Source of the DNA: Verrucomicrobiaceae bacterium UBA7681
GTDB lineage: Bacteria; Verrucomicrobiota; Verrucomicrobiia; Verrucomicrobiales; Verrucomicrobiaceae
Length of the DNA stretch: 52,168 nucleotides
Direction: 5' to 3'
Assembly (NCBI GenBank): GCA_002482965.1
Contig: DLGZ01000039.1
Location: 1-52,168 of the forward strand
The notes beneath the pieces are model-generated. The model made no database searches and had not been told where the DNA came from. It saw nothing but the letters and a program-made list of their open reading frames with translations. The translations under genes were made by a program, and so were the position numbers. Each line of letters begins with the position of its first letter. Positions within the stretch are counted from its first letter, which is position 1. Below, in pieces: positions 40,464-50,059 of this stretch.

Positions 40464-41375
40464 ATGGCAAAAGCGGCACTCGGCAAAGGACTCGGCGCAC
40501 TCATTTCGGCATCCTCATCGGTGTCGGGAGTGTCGCGTCTGCCTGCGCTCGCCCAACCAGCACCGGGAGATGTGGTGAATCGGGTGACGCTGGACCAGAT
40601 CGTCCCGAGCCCGCTGCAGCCGCGTAAGGAATTCCAGCCTGAGATGCTCACGGAGCTGATGGAGTCCATCCGCGAGCACGGCATCATCCAGCCGCTGATC
40701 GTGCGCCGGGTGAACGGCAAGCTGGAACTGATCGCGGGTGAGCGGCGCTTCCGTGCCTCACGTGAGCTGGGTCTCAAGGAAGTTCCCGTCATTGTACGTG
40801 AAGCCAGCGACAAGGACGTGCTGGAGATGGCGCTGATCGAAAACCTGCAGCGCGAAGGGTTGAACCCGATCGAGGAGGCGCAGGCCTACTCGCGCCTGGC
40901 GAAGGATTTCCAGATGCGCCAGGAAGACATCGCGCAGCGTGTGGGCAAGAACCGCGCGACGGTGGCCAACACGATGCGTCTGCTGGAACTGCCGGTGGGC
41001 ATCCGCGACATGCTGATCGCGACGAAAATTTCAACGGGTCATGCCAAGGTGCTGCTGATGCTCAAGCAGCATGAGGAGCAGGAACGTCTGGCGCAGCAGA
41101 TCGTGGCGAAGAGCCTGACGGTGCGTGCCACGGAAAAAGCGGTGGATGCGATCCTGCACCCGCCGCCGCCGCCCAAGCCGAAGCCTACTGAGACGGACCT
41201 GATCCGTGCGATTGAGGCGGTGGAGCAGAAGCTCATTCAGCATCTGACGACGAATGTCAGCATCCATCACTCCGAGAAAAAAGGACGTATTGAGATCGAC
41301 TACTACGGTGTGGAAGATTTGAACCGCATCCTCAGTGTGATCGGGGTCAAAGAAGAGGCCTTTGTGGAGGAGTAG
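40464..41375 (+). CDS. parB: ParB/Spo0J-family chromosome partitioning protein
   Basis: 303 residues. The start MAKAALGKGLGALISA is the classic ParB N-terminus, where a basic helix binds ParA. CTP-binding boxes are IAGERRFRAS and ALIENLQREGLNPIEEA; the HTH that reads parS is QEDIAQRVGKNRATVANTMRLL. A Pro-rich hinge (HPPPPPKPKP) and a C-terminal dimer domain follow. ParB loads on parS and, with ParA, moves origins apart. No parA or parS was found in the window. Start by family at 40464; the earlier ATG at 40440 only adds eight residues. Confidence 0.93.
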   Translation: MAKAALGKGLGALISASSSVSGVSRLPALAQPAPGDVVNRVTLDQIVPSPLQPRKEFQPEMLTELMESIREHGIIQPLIVRRVNGKLELIAGERRFRASRELGLKEVPVIVREASDKDVLEMALIENLQREGLNPIEEAQAYSRLAKDFQMRQEDIAQRVGKNRATVANTMRLLELPVGIRDMLIATKISTGHAKVLLMLKQHEEQERLAQQIVAKSLTVRATEKAVDAILHPPPPPKPKPTETDLIRAIEAVEQKLIQHLTTNVSIHHSEKKGRIEIDYYGVEDLNRILSVIGVKEEAFVEE

Positions 41376-41438
41376 CAGGCGCTGCGCGCCAATGATGAAA
41401 TCCGAATGACGAATGACGAAACAAGCGTGCGTTCTAAG

Positions 41439-41888
41439 ATGATGACATTCCTCGTGCGTCAAACGTCCTTGCTTGTTTTGGCCTTCATGTTTCTGGGCTG
41501 CAAGCCAGCCGAGTCAAAAACGGACTCTGCCGATGTGCGCGAATTTCTGACGCATTACTTTGCCACCTGGTCGGCCAAGGACATGGATGGGTACGGGGCG
41601 TGCTTTCACGAGCAGGCGCGCATTACTTTCGTGCATCAGGGCGTGCCGCAAAGCCAGGGGCTGACGGACTTCCTGCATGGGCAGAAACTGAGCCACGCCA
41701 GCACCACTGTGGCGATGACCGAGGTGCCCACGGACATGAAAATTCTCAGCGACGCCCGGACCGCCCAGGCCAGTGTGCGCTGGAAGCTCACGAAGGGAGC
41801 CGAGATCACGCTCGGCACCGATTGTTTCACGCTCATCAAAACATCCACCGGGTGGAAGATCATGAGCCTCGTCTTTTACAACGACTGA
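41439..41888 (+). CDS. NTF2-like lipoprotein
   Basis: 149 residues. The lipobox LLVLAFMFLGC (Cys about residue 18) predicts a lipid-anchored protein. The mature part begins DVREFLTHYFATWSAKDMDGYGACFHEQA, which is the cone-like NTF2/SnoaL opening, and ends TDCFTLIKTSTGWKIMSLVFYND, the standard last strands. It has no evident active site; family members bind small molecules or act as enzyme subunits. Starts at 41439 or 41442 (MM). The stop is 22 bases before the spermidine-synthase-like gene, so they may be co-transcribed. Confidence 0.75.
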   Translation: MMTFLVRQTSLLVLAFMFLGCKPAESKTDSADVREFLTHYFATWSAKDMDGYGACFHEQARITFVHQGVPQSQGLTDFLHGQKLSHASTTVAMTEVPTDMKILSDARTAQASVRWKLTKGAEITLGTDCFTLIKTSTGWKIMSLVFYND

Positions 41889-41910
41889 CCGCCAACCGCG
41901 CCCAAAGCCC

Positions 41911-43467
41911 ATGTCACGCACTCCCGCCAAGTCTTCTGTGCCTTCTGTTGTGGAAGACGCCTCTGCCCGCAAAACGCGCTTGTTCCTCGGCCTCGTATGC
42001 TTTTTTGCGGGAGCAGCGATCATGGTCGTCGAGATCAGCGCTTTCCGGCTGCTGGCGCCTTATTTTGGCAACACGATCTACACTTCCACGGCGCTCATCG
42101 GGGTGATTTTGGTGGCCTTTAGTGTGGGTGGATATCTGGGGGGGCACCTGGCGGATCGCAAGCCGGCGTTGGATTTGATTGGCTGGCTGCTGGCGGGCGC
42201 GGCGGTGCTGACGCTCTTCATTCCAGCGCTGCACATGGTCTTCAGCCTGTCTTTGAGCACTTTCGGCGTCATCAGCGGACCGCTCTTGATCTCGCTCGTG
42301 CTGTTTGCGCTGCCGGGTGTGCTGCTGGGGGCGGTTTCACCTGCCTCAGTGCGTTTTTACAGCCTCACGCAGAAGGACACGCACGTGGGCGCGGCTGCGG
42401 GGACGATCAGCATGCTGGGCTCGCTGGGGAGCTTTGTCGGCACCTTTGTGTCGGGGTTCTTCCTGCTTTCGACTTTTGGCGTGCGCGGTATTTTTGTGGG
42501 GGCTGGTGCGGTGCTGCTGCTGCTTTCCGTGGCCTCGTTCATCATGGCGCGCAATGCCGCGAAGGCGCAGGTGCTTATTGCCGGGCTGATCGCTGGAGTG
42601 ATTGGCTGGACATCTGAGAAGCCGCCGCTCATTGGATTGATCCATGAGCGGGAGTCAGTTTATCATCACATCAGCGTGTTTGAGGAAGGCGAGGCACCGA
42701 ACAGGCACCGCCTGCTGGCGCTGGATTCCACGCAGGAGGGCGGCATGAATCCTGACACGGGCGAGCTCATCTTGCCTTATCAGGAGTACTGGAAGCTGGC
42801 GCTGCTGCGTGAGCCTGCCGAGGTGAGCAGCGCGCTCTTCATCGGTGCGGGGGCGTTTGGCATGCCGGAGAATGTGTCGCGGGATTTTCCGAAGGCTGCG
42901 GTGGATGTCGTGGAGATCGACCCGCAGGTGATCGAAGTGGGGCGCAAGTTTTTCAAACTCGACGAGCATCCGCGGGTGAACGCGCATGCGGCTGATGCAC
43001 GGCGGTTTCTGCGCCTCGCTGGCGAGCGCAAATGGGATCTCATTTTTGGCGACGCCTACAATGGCCGGCATGCGATTCCATCCCACCTGGCGACGCGCGA
43101 GTTTTTTCAACTGGTGGCCGATCATCTGGAACCGCGGGGTGTTTATGTGATGAACATCATTGCCGCAGTGAGCGGCTCCAAGGCGGAACTCACCGCTGGC
43201 ATGGTCGCCACGCTGCGCCAGGTGTTCCCCTCAGTGGAAGTCTTTGGCGTGGACTATCGACGTGAAGAACCGCAGAACGTCATTCTGCTTTGCTCCCGCG
43301 AAAATGTGCGGACGTTCATTCAGGATCGTTACGTGATGCCGGGTTCGTGGCAGGAAAAGCTGATTCGTACGCTGGTTCCTGCTGGAACGGTGCCGCGTTC
43401 TGAAGTGGTTTTTACTGACAACTTCAATCCCGTGGATGCCATCATCGCACGGGGGTTGCTGGAGTGA
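41911..43467 (+). CDS. Membrane-fused spermidine-synthase-like protein
   Basis: 518 residues in two parts. Residues 22-240 are about six to seven membrane helices in a transporter-like pattern (CFFAGAAIMVVEISAFRLLAPYFG, GVILVAFSVGGYLGGHLADR, GTISMLGSLGSFVGTFVSGFF). Residues 255-518 are an aminopropyltransferase fold: LFIGAGAFGMP, VVEIDPQVIEVG, ADARRFLR and WDLIFGDAYN. The class carries polyamine or related aminopropyl transfer, but the membrane-fused subgroup is of unsettled function. The pairing of helices and methyltransferase-like fold places the catalytic part on the cytoplasmic face. Confidence 0.85.
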   Translation: MSRTPAKSSVPSVVEDASARKTRLFLGLVCFFAGAAIMVVEISAFRLLAPYFGNTIYTSTALIGVILVAFSVGGYLGGHLADRKPALDLIGWLLAGAAVLTLFIPALHMVFSLSLSTFGVISGPLLISLVLFALPGVLLGAVSPASVRFYSLTQKDTHVGAAAGTISMLGSLGSFVGTFVSGFFLLSTFGVRGIFVGAGAVLLLLSVASFIMARNAAKAQVLIAGLIAGVIGWTSEKPPLIGLIHERESVYHHISVFEEGEAPNRHRLLALDSTQEGGMNPDTGELILPYQEYWKLALLREPAEVSSALFIGAGAFGMPENVSRDFPKAAVDVVEIDPQVIEVGRKFFKLDEHPRVNAHAADARRFLRLAGERKWDLIFGDAYNGRHAIPSHLATREFFQLVADHLEPRGVYVMNIIAAVSGSKAELTAGMVATLRQVFPSVEVFGVDYRREEPQNVILLCSRENVRTFIQDRYVMPGSWQEKLIRTLVPAGTVPRSEVVFTDNFNPVDAIIARGLLE

Positions 43468-43533
43468 GGGATTAGCCGGTGCCTTCGTGCTCGTTGCGCA
43501 TGGCGAGTTGGATGCATCAAGATGCCGGATACA

Positions 43534-43555
43534 GTCGGGGGCAGGAGACCCCGAC
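43534..43555. repeat. REP-like hairpin between convergent genes
   Basis: GTCGGGG (43534-43540) pairs with CCCCGAC (43549-43555) in the 96 bases between the spermidine-synthase-like gene and the protease gene. It may help termination of both. Confidence 0.45.
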
Positions 43556-43563
43556 ACCTTGGC

Positions 43564-44979
43564 TTAGCGGCTTTCCAAGGGTTTCGCGGCAGGCGCGAGA
43601 GAGGGGGCGACAAAGGCATCGAAGACGAGGACGCCTTTGAGGGAGTCCACGGCGCGTTCGAGCTGCTTGTCGCCGAGGCTGGCGAGTTCGAGTGCGGCTG
43701 CTTCACCGGTGCCGTGTGAGGCGCGCCATTTAGCGATGCGAAGTTCTTCTTCGGAGGTGAGGGCGGAGACGATGTTGGGTTCGACTCCGGCTTCGTGGAT
43801 GGTGCGATGGCTTGGGGTGTAGTACTTCGCTGTGGTCAGGCGCATGGCCGCGCCGTTTTTCATGGGAAGGATGGTCTGTACGCTGCCTTTGCCGAAGCTC
43901 GTGGTGCCCACGATGATGGCGCGTTTCAAATCCTGCAGAGCGCCTGCGGTCAGCTCGGAAGCACTGGCGCTGCCCTGATTGATCAGCACGGCGATGGGGT
44001 ACTTGCGAGGTTCTTTGCCATTGCGTGACGGGGTGCGGAAGGGCGGGGGATTTTGCGAGGCTACGCGGCCCTCGGTGGTGACGACCACGGTGCCTTCGGG
44101 GAGGAACTCACCGCATACGGCCACAGAGCTGTCCACCAGACCGCCGGGGTTGTTGCGCAGATCGAGCACGAAGGCCTGCATGCCTTCCTTTTCGAGGGCA
44201 TCAAGTGCCTTGCTCAGTTCGCGTGGTGTGGGCTGGTTGTACTGTGAGATGCGCGCGTAGCCGATCTTGTAATCTCCGGCCATTTTTGAGGAGAGCAGCA
44301 TGGGGTCATGCACGGAGGTCTCGGCCAGTGTTTCGTGTTTCACCTTGAACTCCAGGAACTGTTTGGTGCCGGGGCGGCCTACCGTGAGACGCACTTCCTC
44401 CCCCGCCTTGCCTTTGAGCAGTTGCATGGCCTCAGCGATGCCCACGGAATCCGTCAGCACGTCATTGATGCGCACGAGTTGATCGCCGGAAAGGATGCCT
44501 GCTGCATTGGCGGGGCCGTCTTCGCGGACGGTGATGATGGTCAAAGTGCCCTGGCGCAGGGCGATGGTGATGCCGATGCCTTCTGAGGTGTCGCTCTGCT
44601 CACGCTGCATGTCTTCGAAGAGGGACTTGCCCATGTACTCGCAGTGGGGGTCCAGCTTGTGAAGCATGCCTTCGAGCGCGCCCTCCACCAGCTCTGCGTA
44701 AGTGATCTTGGACTCATCCACGTAGTTTTGGCGCACCATCTCCATCGCGCGTGTCAGCATCTCGATTTGAGTGTAGGCGTCTTCCGGTGGTGGCTTCGCG
44801 AGGGCTGCTGGTGACTTCGGGTCTGCCTTGGGGGCAGGTTTTGCCTCAGCCGGTTTTGTCACGGGCTTGGGGGCTGGAGTCGTCGCGGGTGCCGCTGGGG
44901 TGGGGGCAGGGGACGGAGGGGCGGCGTGAAGGCTCACGCTGATGGCCAGAAGGGAAAGGAGTGCGGGGGCGCAACGCAT
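43564..44979 (-). CDS. S41-family C-terminal processing peptidase
   Basis: 471 residues. The signal peptide MRCAPALLSLLAISVSLHA is followed by a Pro/Ala-rich linker, the CTP N-domain (YVDESKITYAELVEGALEGMLHKLDPHCEYM), a PDZ domain (ISEG through the GPANAAGILSGDQLVRIND strands) and the protease core. The catalytic Ser is in NQGSASASEL and the general-base Lys in GTTSFGKGSVQ. Such proteases trim C-termini of exported proteins or envelope regulators. Start at 44979 by signal peptide; the 50-residue extension to 45129 is not protein-like. Divergent from the next gene. Confidence 0.93.
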   Translation of the reverse strand: MRCAPALLSLLAISVSLHAAPPSPAPTPAAPATTPAPKPVTKPAEAKPAPKADPKSPAALAKPPPEDAYTQIEMLTRAMEMVRQNYVDESKITYAELVEGALEGMLHKLDPHCEYMGKSLFEDMQREQSDTSEGIGITIALRQGTLTIITVREDGPANAAGILSGDQLVRINDVLTDSVGIAEAMQLLKGKAGEEVRLTVGRPGTKQFLEFKVKHETLAETSVHDPMLLSSKMAGDYKIGYARISQYNQPTPRELSKALDALEKEGMQAFVLDLRNNPGGLVDSSVAVCGEFLPEGTVVVTTEGRVASQNPPPFRTPSRNGKEPRKYPIAVLINQGSASASELTAGALQDLKRAIIVGTTSFGKGSVQTILPMKNGAAMRLTTAKYYTPSHRTIHEAGVEPNIVSALTSEEELRIAKWRASHGTGEAAALELASLGDKQLERAVDSLKGVLVFDAFVAPSLAPAAKPLESR

Positions 44980-45089
44980 GGCGGCACAGTGAACGAATTC
45001 GCCGGGTGCGACAGGGGAAAATTCATCAGGCTGGCGCTGGGCTGCCGACGGTTGATCAACGGTGATTCCGTCACACTCTGTGGTTCTGC

Positions 45090-46076
45090 ATGAATCCGGT
45101 CTCCCGACAATCCACTGAGCCAAGCTCATCGGGCTCTTTTGTGAGCTCGTTGATCGGTGATGGCACGCCGCTGATTTTGCTGACGGCGCTGGCCTTGGCG
45201 GCCTCGGGCGGCTTTGCGTTGTTTCTCTCCGTCACAGGCGCGTTTCTGCCGCATGACGTTGCCTTTTTAGGCATGCAGCCGGCGGATCTCTGCCGCATCA
45301 ACGAGTGTCGAATCGTGCATTTCATGATTCATGACCGCTTTTCCTTTGGCGGAGTGCTGATCGCGATCGCGGTGCTGTATGCATGGCTGGCGCTGTTTCC
45401 TGTGCGGCAAGGGGAGGCCTGGGCCTGGCGGCTGCTGGCGCTCAGTGGCGTGGTTGGATTCGGCAGCTTCCTGGCTTACGTCGGCTACGGCTATCTGGAC
45501 AGCTGGCATGGGACGGCCACGCTGCTGCTGCTGCCGATCTTTGTTCTGGGCATGGTTCTGACCCGGAAAAAAGTGACGTACTGGCCGCCGTGGAAGTCCT
45601 TCCTGCACTCCACATGGCGGACGAGGACATGGAAGTCTGCCGAGGGCATCGCCAGGCTGTGCCTACTGGGGACAGGTGTGGGGATGATCGGAGCGGGTGC
45701 GGTCATCTCGCTGGTGGGAATGACGAGCGTGTTTGTCCCTGAGGACATTCGGTTCATCGGACTGACGGCAGCTCAGCTTGATGCGATCAATCCACGTCTC
45801 ATCCCCTTGATCGCACACGACCGGGCAGGGTTCGGCGGAGGACTGCTGACAACAGGATTGCTGGTGCTGGGCATTTTATGGCAGGCCAAGCCGGTTCGTT
45901 CGATGTGGGAGGCTTTGCTAGTGGCAGGGCTTGCTGGGTTCGGCTGTGCCATCGGAGTCCATTACCCCATAGGCTATGTGGACTGGTCCCACCTAGCTCC
46001 AGGGTGGGCGGGGTTGGTGCTTTTTGTGACCGGCATGTGGCTGTCGCGGCCTTTTTTTATGCGTGGGGAAAGATAG
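45090..46076 (+). CDS. Internally duplicated membrane protein
   Basis: 328 residues, about eight helices, not recognised. Two halves repeat the same pattern: TGAFLPHDVAFLGMQPADLCRIN then HDRFSFGGVLIAIAVL in the first and SVFVPEDIRFIGLTAAQLDAIN then HDRAGFGGGLLTTGLL in the second. In each an HDR-x-x-FGG signature comes after a short loop and is followed by helices and a VG-x-GY or H-x-PIGY element. Conserved Asp, His and Arg in each half could line a pore or bind a lipid head group. The basic middle (TRKKVTYWPPWKSF) separates the halves. Function unknown. Confidence 0.7.
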   Translation: MNPVSRQSTEPSSSGSFVSSLIGDGTPLILLTALALAASGGFALFLSVTGAFLPHDVAFLGMQPADLCRINECRIVHFMIHDRFSFGGVLIAIAVLYAWLALFPVRQGEAWAWRLLALSGVVGFGSFLAYVGYGYLDSWHGTATLLLLPIFVLGMVLTRKKVTYWPPWKSFLHSTWRTRTWKSAEGIARLCLLGTGVGMIGAGAVISLVGMTSVFVPEDIRFIGLTAAQLDAINPRLIPLIAHDRAGFGGGLLTTGLLVLGILWQAKPVRSMWEALLVAGLAGFGCAIGVHYPIGYVDWSHLAPGWAGLVLFVTGMWLSRPFFMRGER

Positions 46077-46126
46077 GTGAGTGAAATACACGGGCGCAGG
46101 CTCGGAGGCCAGCCAGCGGGGCTTTA

Positions 46127-49100
46127 CTACTCCAGCGTGATTCCGGACCAGTAGGCGAACTCCATGCTCCAGCCATTGGCGTGGGCTTCGAGGCGGAGGG
46201 TGACTTCCTGGCCGGCGAATTTTGAGAGGTCGATCTCGAGGGTTTTCCAGCGGGGCTTTTCGTGGTCCACGGCGAGCTCTTTGAGGACTTGGCCGTTGAC
46301 GACGGCCTTGAGGGTCCAGTCGCCACGATCATCGGCGGCGACGGTGGCGGTGAGTTTGGTTTTGTCGGCGTCGATCTTGAGTTTGCGCTCGAAGCTGGCG
46401 GGCGTTTTCTTGTCGGGGAAGGGGTGCATGAGGAGCACGTTTTTTCGGCCGTAGTACTCGGCGAGTTTGACGGGGGTGCGTTCGAAGTCGGGGGCGCTGA
46501 CTTTCCACTCGGGATTCCAGAGGCTGACGCTTTCCCAGTCGATGGCGCGTGAGCTGGGGCCTTTGGGTTTGGCGGGGCTGGTGTCTTCGACGCCTTTGAT
46601 GAGGAGGTCTTTTTTCTCCTTGGTGAGGGGGCCTTCTTCGGGTGGGGCGAGGATGTACCAGATGAGATCGCGGAAGGCGGTGTCGGGGAGGTTGCCGAAG
46701 CCCATGGGCATGAGGCTCTGCTTGGTGTTGGTGAGGGTGGCGACTTGATCACGCGGGATGACCTGCGTGGCACCACCAGCGCCGAGGAGTTTCACGTGGC
46801 TGGGGGTGTCTTCAACGACGCGACCGGCGAGGGTGCGGCCGTCCTTGGTGCTGACGGTGAAGTTTTCGTAGCCGTTGCCGATGATCTGGTTGGGATCGAT
46901 GACGTTGGCGAGGATGGCGTCGAGGTTGCTGCGGCCGCTGCCGATGAGGTCGGGGCCGACCTTTTGGCCGCCGCCGTGGAACTCGTGGCAGACCATGCAG
47001 GTGGCGGTGAAGATGAGTTTGCCGTTGGCGAGATCGGGTTCGCCGGTGAGGCAGGCTTGTTTCTTTTGGGCGATGAGGGATTTCACGTCATCGGAGGAAT
47101 CTTTCCAGGCACCGAGGACCTTGAAGGCGTGATCGCGGACGGCTTTGTCCTTGCTGGTGGCGAGGGCGCGGCGCACGGGGGCAGGGAAGCCGGTGGGGCT
47201 GACTTTTTCAGACGCGATGGCATCCAGCATGGATAGGGTCCAGCTGGTGCGGGTGCTGAGGGCTTCGATGGCGGCGAGGCGGATGTTGAAGTCTTTGGAT
47301 GCGGCCTGCTGGATGAGTGGGGCGATGAAGTCATCGCCGCCGAGGTCTGCGGCGGCGCGGATGGCTGCGACGGCGAGGGTGGTGGAGGTTTCGGGAGTGA
47401 GGAGGGGTTTCAGGCCTTTCTTCACGGTGTCGGTTTTTACCTTCCGCAGTGATTGGAGGACGGCGATGCGTTCCTTCTCGGGTTTTTTCGCGTCGTGCAG
47501 GGTGACGATCATTTCCTTCACGGCGGCTTCATCGCCCCAGAGGACGGCGAGTGTTTGGCCGTGCTTGCGGACGTCGGCGTTTGAATGGGTGCGCCATTTG
47601 GTGAGAGTGGCGGAGACGTCTTTGGTGGGCTTGATCACGCCGTTTTCCTGGCCTTTGACGAGGCCGTCGAGGGCGTGGGCGAGGAGGATGTCGTGGGCGG
47701 CGATTTTGTCGCAGAACGCGACGGCGAGAGTGAGGCTGGATGCTTTGCGAGTGTCGCAGAGGCGGCGCATGGATTTGTGGACCAATGGCTGAGAAAGGGG
47801 CTGGAACTGAGGTGCGGATTCGGAGAGCCAGTCGGTCCAGAACACGGGGTTGGCGGCGAGCACGGGTTCAAAGCTCTGCCAGATGGCGAGCGGGAGTACG
47901 GCGTCGGCGTTTTGAGCTGAGCTTTTGCTGATGGCCTCAAACATGTTGGGCCAGGCGAGCCTGAAGCCGTCGTCCTTTCTGCCATCGACCGTCAGCCTGC
48001 GGGCGCTGCATTGGCGGAGGGCGATGGCTACCGCGAGACGTACGCTGGGCTCGGAGTCTGAGGCCAGCTTTTCGAGGTAGGCCGGGATGCCGACGTTCAT
48101 GCCTTCGCGAAAGGCGGTGCGGGCGACGGTGTCGCCGACGTGCCGTGCGGCCCAGGCGCGCAGCGAGGGGAATTTTGATTTGGCTGCATTCTCCAGAACG
48201 GAGGAGGCGCGTGCGCCGCGATCGATTTGTAGCAGGGTCCACAAGGCATCGAGACGGCTGGAGGCGTTGTTGGCGGCGGAGTTTGCGAGTGTGGCGATGG
48301 GAGCAATCGCGTCTTCTTGATCGCTCTTTTCGATGAGGGCTCGGCGAGCCATGCGGCGCATCCAGCTATTGGAATGTTCGAGGGTGTCCACCAGATCGTC
48401 GGTGGGGAGTTTCATGAGATTGAGATCGGTGCGCTCGCGGGTGGTCTTGGATTTGTCGTCTTTAACGACGACGCGCCAGATGCGGCCGCGTTCGCGGTCG
48501 ACGCCTTCGGGGTTGGCTTTGGCGTTTTGGTAGCAGGGGTATTTGTCGCACCAGTCCATGATCCAGAGGAAGCCGTCGGGGCCGGTCTGGGTGCTGACGG
48601 GGCGGAACCAGCCGTTGTTGGCGCGGAGGAAGTCGCGGCGGGGTTCGCATTTGAAGGTGGCACCGACGGGGGTGAGGATTTCTTCGTGGATGGCGTTGTC
48701 GTGGATGTTGCCGATGAAGGCGTGGCCGTGGGTGTCGGCGGGGTAGCGGCCGCCTTGGTAAATCTGGATTCCGGCGTAGGCGGCGCGGAAGTGTTTGTGT
48801 TTTACGATGCTGGGGAGGAGTTCGTAGGAGTAGGGATTTTCGGGTGCGCCGCCTTGACGGACGTAGATGCCGCCGGGGGCCATGTGGAAGAAGTGATCGA
48901 TGACGCAGGCGCTGACGAAGAAGTTGCCGGCGGCGTCGTAATCGCAGCCCCAGGGATTGCTGGTGCCGTCGGCGAAGACTTCGAATTCCCAGGCACCTTC
49001 TTTTTCGCGAGTGGTGGGGCGCGCGCGGCCGATGCCGGCATCGAATTTGAAGCCTTCGCTTTCGGGCTGGCCGGGGCGGCGGACTTTGCTGTTGGTGAAG

Positions 49101-49765
49101 ACGCCGTGGGTCATGTAGAGCCAGCCGTCGGGGCCCCAGGTGAAGCTGTTGACGAGTTCGTGGGTGTCTTCGCGACCGAAGCCTGTGAGGATGATGCGCC
49201 AGGCGTCGGGTTTGTCGTCGCCATTGTCATCGCGAAAGTGGAGGAGGTGGGGCTGCTGGCCGACGTAGATGCCGTCATCGCCGCAGATGATGGCGCTGGC
49301 GAGGTTCAGGCCTTCGACGAAGACGGTGCGCTTGTCGGCCTCGCCGTCGTTGTTGGTGTCTTCGAGGATGATGACGCGGTCGCGGGGGATGGGTGGGGGA
49401 GCTATCGTCGTGGCAACAGGGGTTCCTTTGCAAAGCTCGGGAACCGGGTGGTATTTGTCGTCGTTGGCTGCTCCGCCGAATGGGCGCTGGTTTTCGGGGA
49501 GGGGCGTGCCTTCGGGGTATTCGTAGGCTTCGACGATCCAGAGGCGGCCGCGATGATCCCAGCTCATGGCGACGGGATTTTGCACCATGGGCTCATGGGC
49601 GAAGCAGCGGACCTCGTAACCGTCTGGCACGGACATTTTGGCGCGGGCTTCTTCGGGAGAGGGGCAAACGGAGGTGGCGGCGGCGCGCTCGCCTTCGAGC
49701 TCTTTGCCTGCGGCAAGGAGGTTGAGGGAGAGAAGGCAGAGAGAGAGGGAAAGCAGCGGGCGCAT
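46127..49765 (-). CDS. PVC-type heme-binding dehydrogenase-like protein (propeller, HEAT repeats, cytochrome c)
   Basis: 1212 residues. The signal peptide MRPLLSLSLCLLSLNLLA leads into an N-terminal domain of the kind found only in Planctomycetes/Verrucomicrobia (PDGYEVRCFAHEPMVQNPVAMSWDHRGRLWIVEAYEYP), a beta propeller of sorbosone-dehydrogenase type. An Asn/Asp-rich region (ILEDTNNDGEADKRTVFVEG) resembles calcium-binding repeats. HEAT-like helical repeats fill about 480-880. A cytochrome c domain with the single heme motif CMVCHEFHGGGQKVGPDL lies at about residue 925, followed by a carbohydrate-binding-like beta domain (TVAADDRGDWTLKAVVNGQVLKEL). Likely a periplasmic oxidoreductase for sugars. 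Start at 49765. Confidence 0.9.
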   Translation of the reverse strand: MRPLLSLSLCLLSLNLLAAGKELEGERAAATSVCPSPEEARAKMSVPDGYEVRCFAHEPMVQNPVAMSWDHRGRLWIVEAYEYPEGTPLPENQRPFGGAANDDKYHPVPELCKGTPVATTIAPPPIPRDRVIILEDTNNDGEADKRTVFVEGLNLASAIICGDDGIYVGQQPHLLHFRDDNGDDKPDAWRIILTGFGREDTHELVNSFTWGPDGWLYMTHGVFTNSKVRRPGQPESEGFKFDAGIGRARPTTREKEGAWEFEVFADGTSNPWGCDYDAAGNFFVSACVIDHFFHMAPGGIYVRQGGAPENPYSYELLPSIVKHKHFRAAYAGIQIYQGGRYPADTHGHAFIGNIHDNAIHEEILTPVGATFKCEPRRDFLRANNGWFRPVSTQTGPDGFLWIMDWCDKYPCYQNAKANPEGVDRERGRIWRVVVKDDKSKTTRERTDLNLMKLPTDDLVDTLEHSNSWMRRMARRALIEKSDQEDAIAPIATLANSAANNASSRLDALWTLLQIDRGARASSVLENAAKSKFPSLRAWAARHVGDTVARTAFREGMNVGIPAYLEKLASDSEPSVRLAVAIALRQCSARRLTVDGRKDDGFRLAWPNMFEAISKSSAQNADAVLPLAIWQSFEPVLAANPVFWTDWLSESAPQFQPLSQPLVHKSMRRLCDTRKASSLTLAVAFCDKIAAHDILLAHALDGLVKGQENGVIKPTKDVSATLTKWRTHSNADVRKHGQTLAVLWGDEAAVKEMIVTLHDAKKPEKERIAVLQSLRKVKTDTVKKGLKPLLTPETSTTLAVAAIRAAADLGGDDFIAPLIQQAASKDFNIRLAAIEALSTRTSWTLSMLDAIASEKVSPTGFPAPVRRALATSKDKAVRDHAFKVLGAWKDSSDDVKSLIAQKKQACLTGEPDLANGKLIFTATCMVCHEFHGGGQKVGPDLIGSGRSNLDAILANVIDPNQIIGNGYENFTVSTKDGRTLAGRVVEDTPSHVKLLGAGGATQVIPRDQVATLTNTKQSLMPMGFGNLPDTAFRDLIWYILAPPEEGPLTKEKKDLLIKGVEDTSPAKPKGPSSRAIDWESVSLWNPEWKVSAPDFERTPVKLAEYYGRKNVLLMHPFPDKKTPASFERKLKIDADKTKLTATVAADDRGDWTLKAVVNGQVLKELAVDHEKPRWKTLEIDLSKFAGQEVTLRLEAHANGWSMEFAYWSGITLE

Positions 49766-50059
49766 GGTGGGGAATGGTTGTAGCAGAAATAACGAAGGCA
49801 GGACAAGAACCTTGTACGGACACGATTTGGGCGGAATCGGACGGAGGTCTGATTTCGTAGGCGGGGTGACAGGGTATTCGTTTTAGCCGCAGAGGAGCGG
49901 AGAGGCGGAGGGGGCAGAGTTTTTAACCACGGAATACACTGAATACACGGAAGCAGAATGGAGGTGCCGTGAAGAGAGACGTGGGAAACTGCGAGGACGA
50001 TTTGACCGGGTGAAATCTGGCCTGTTAATGAGCGTGAATCTTGTTATTCCTATTTACCG

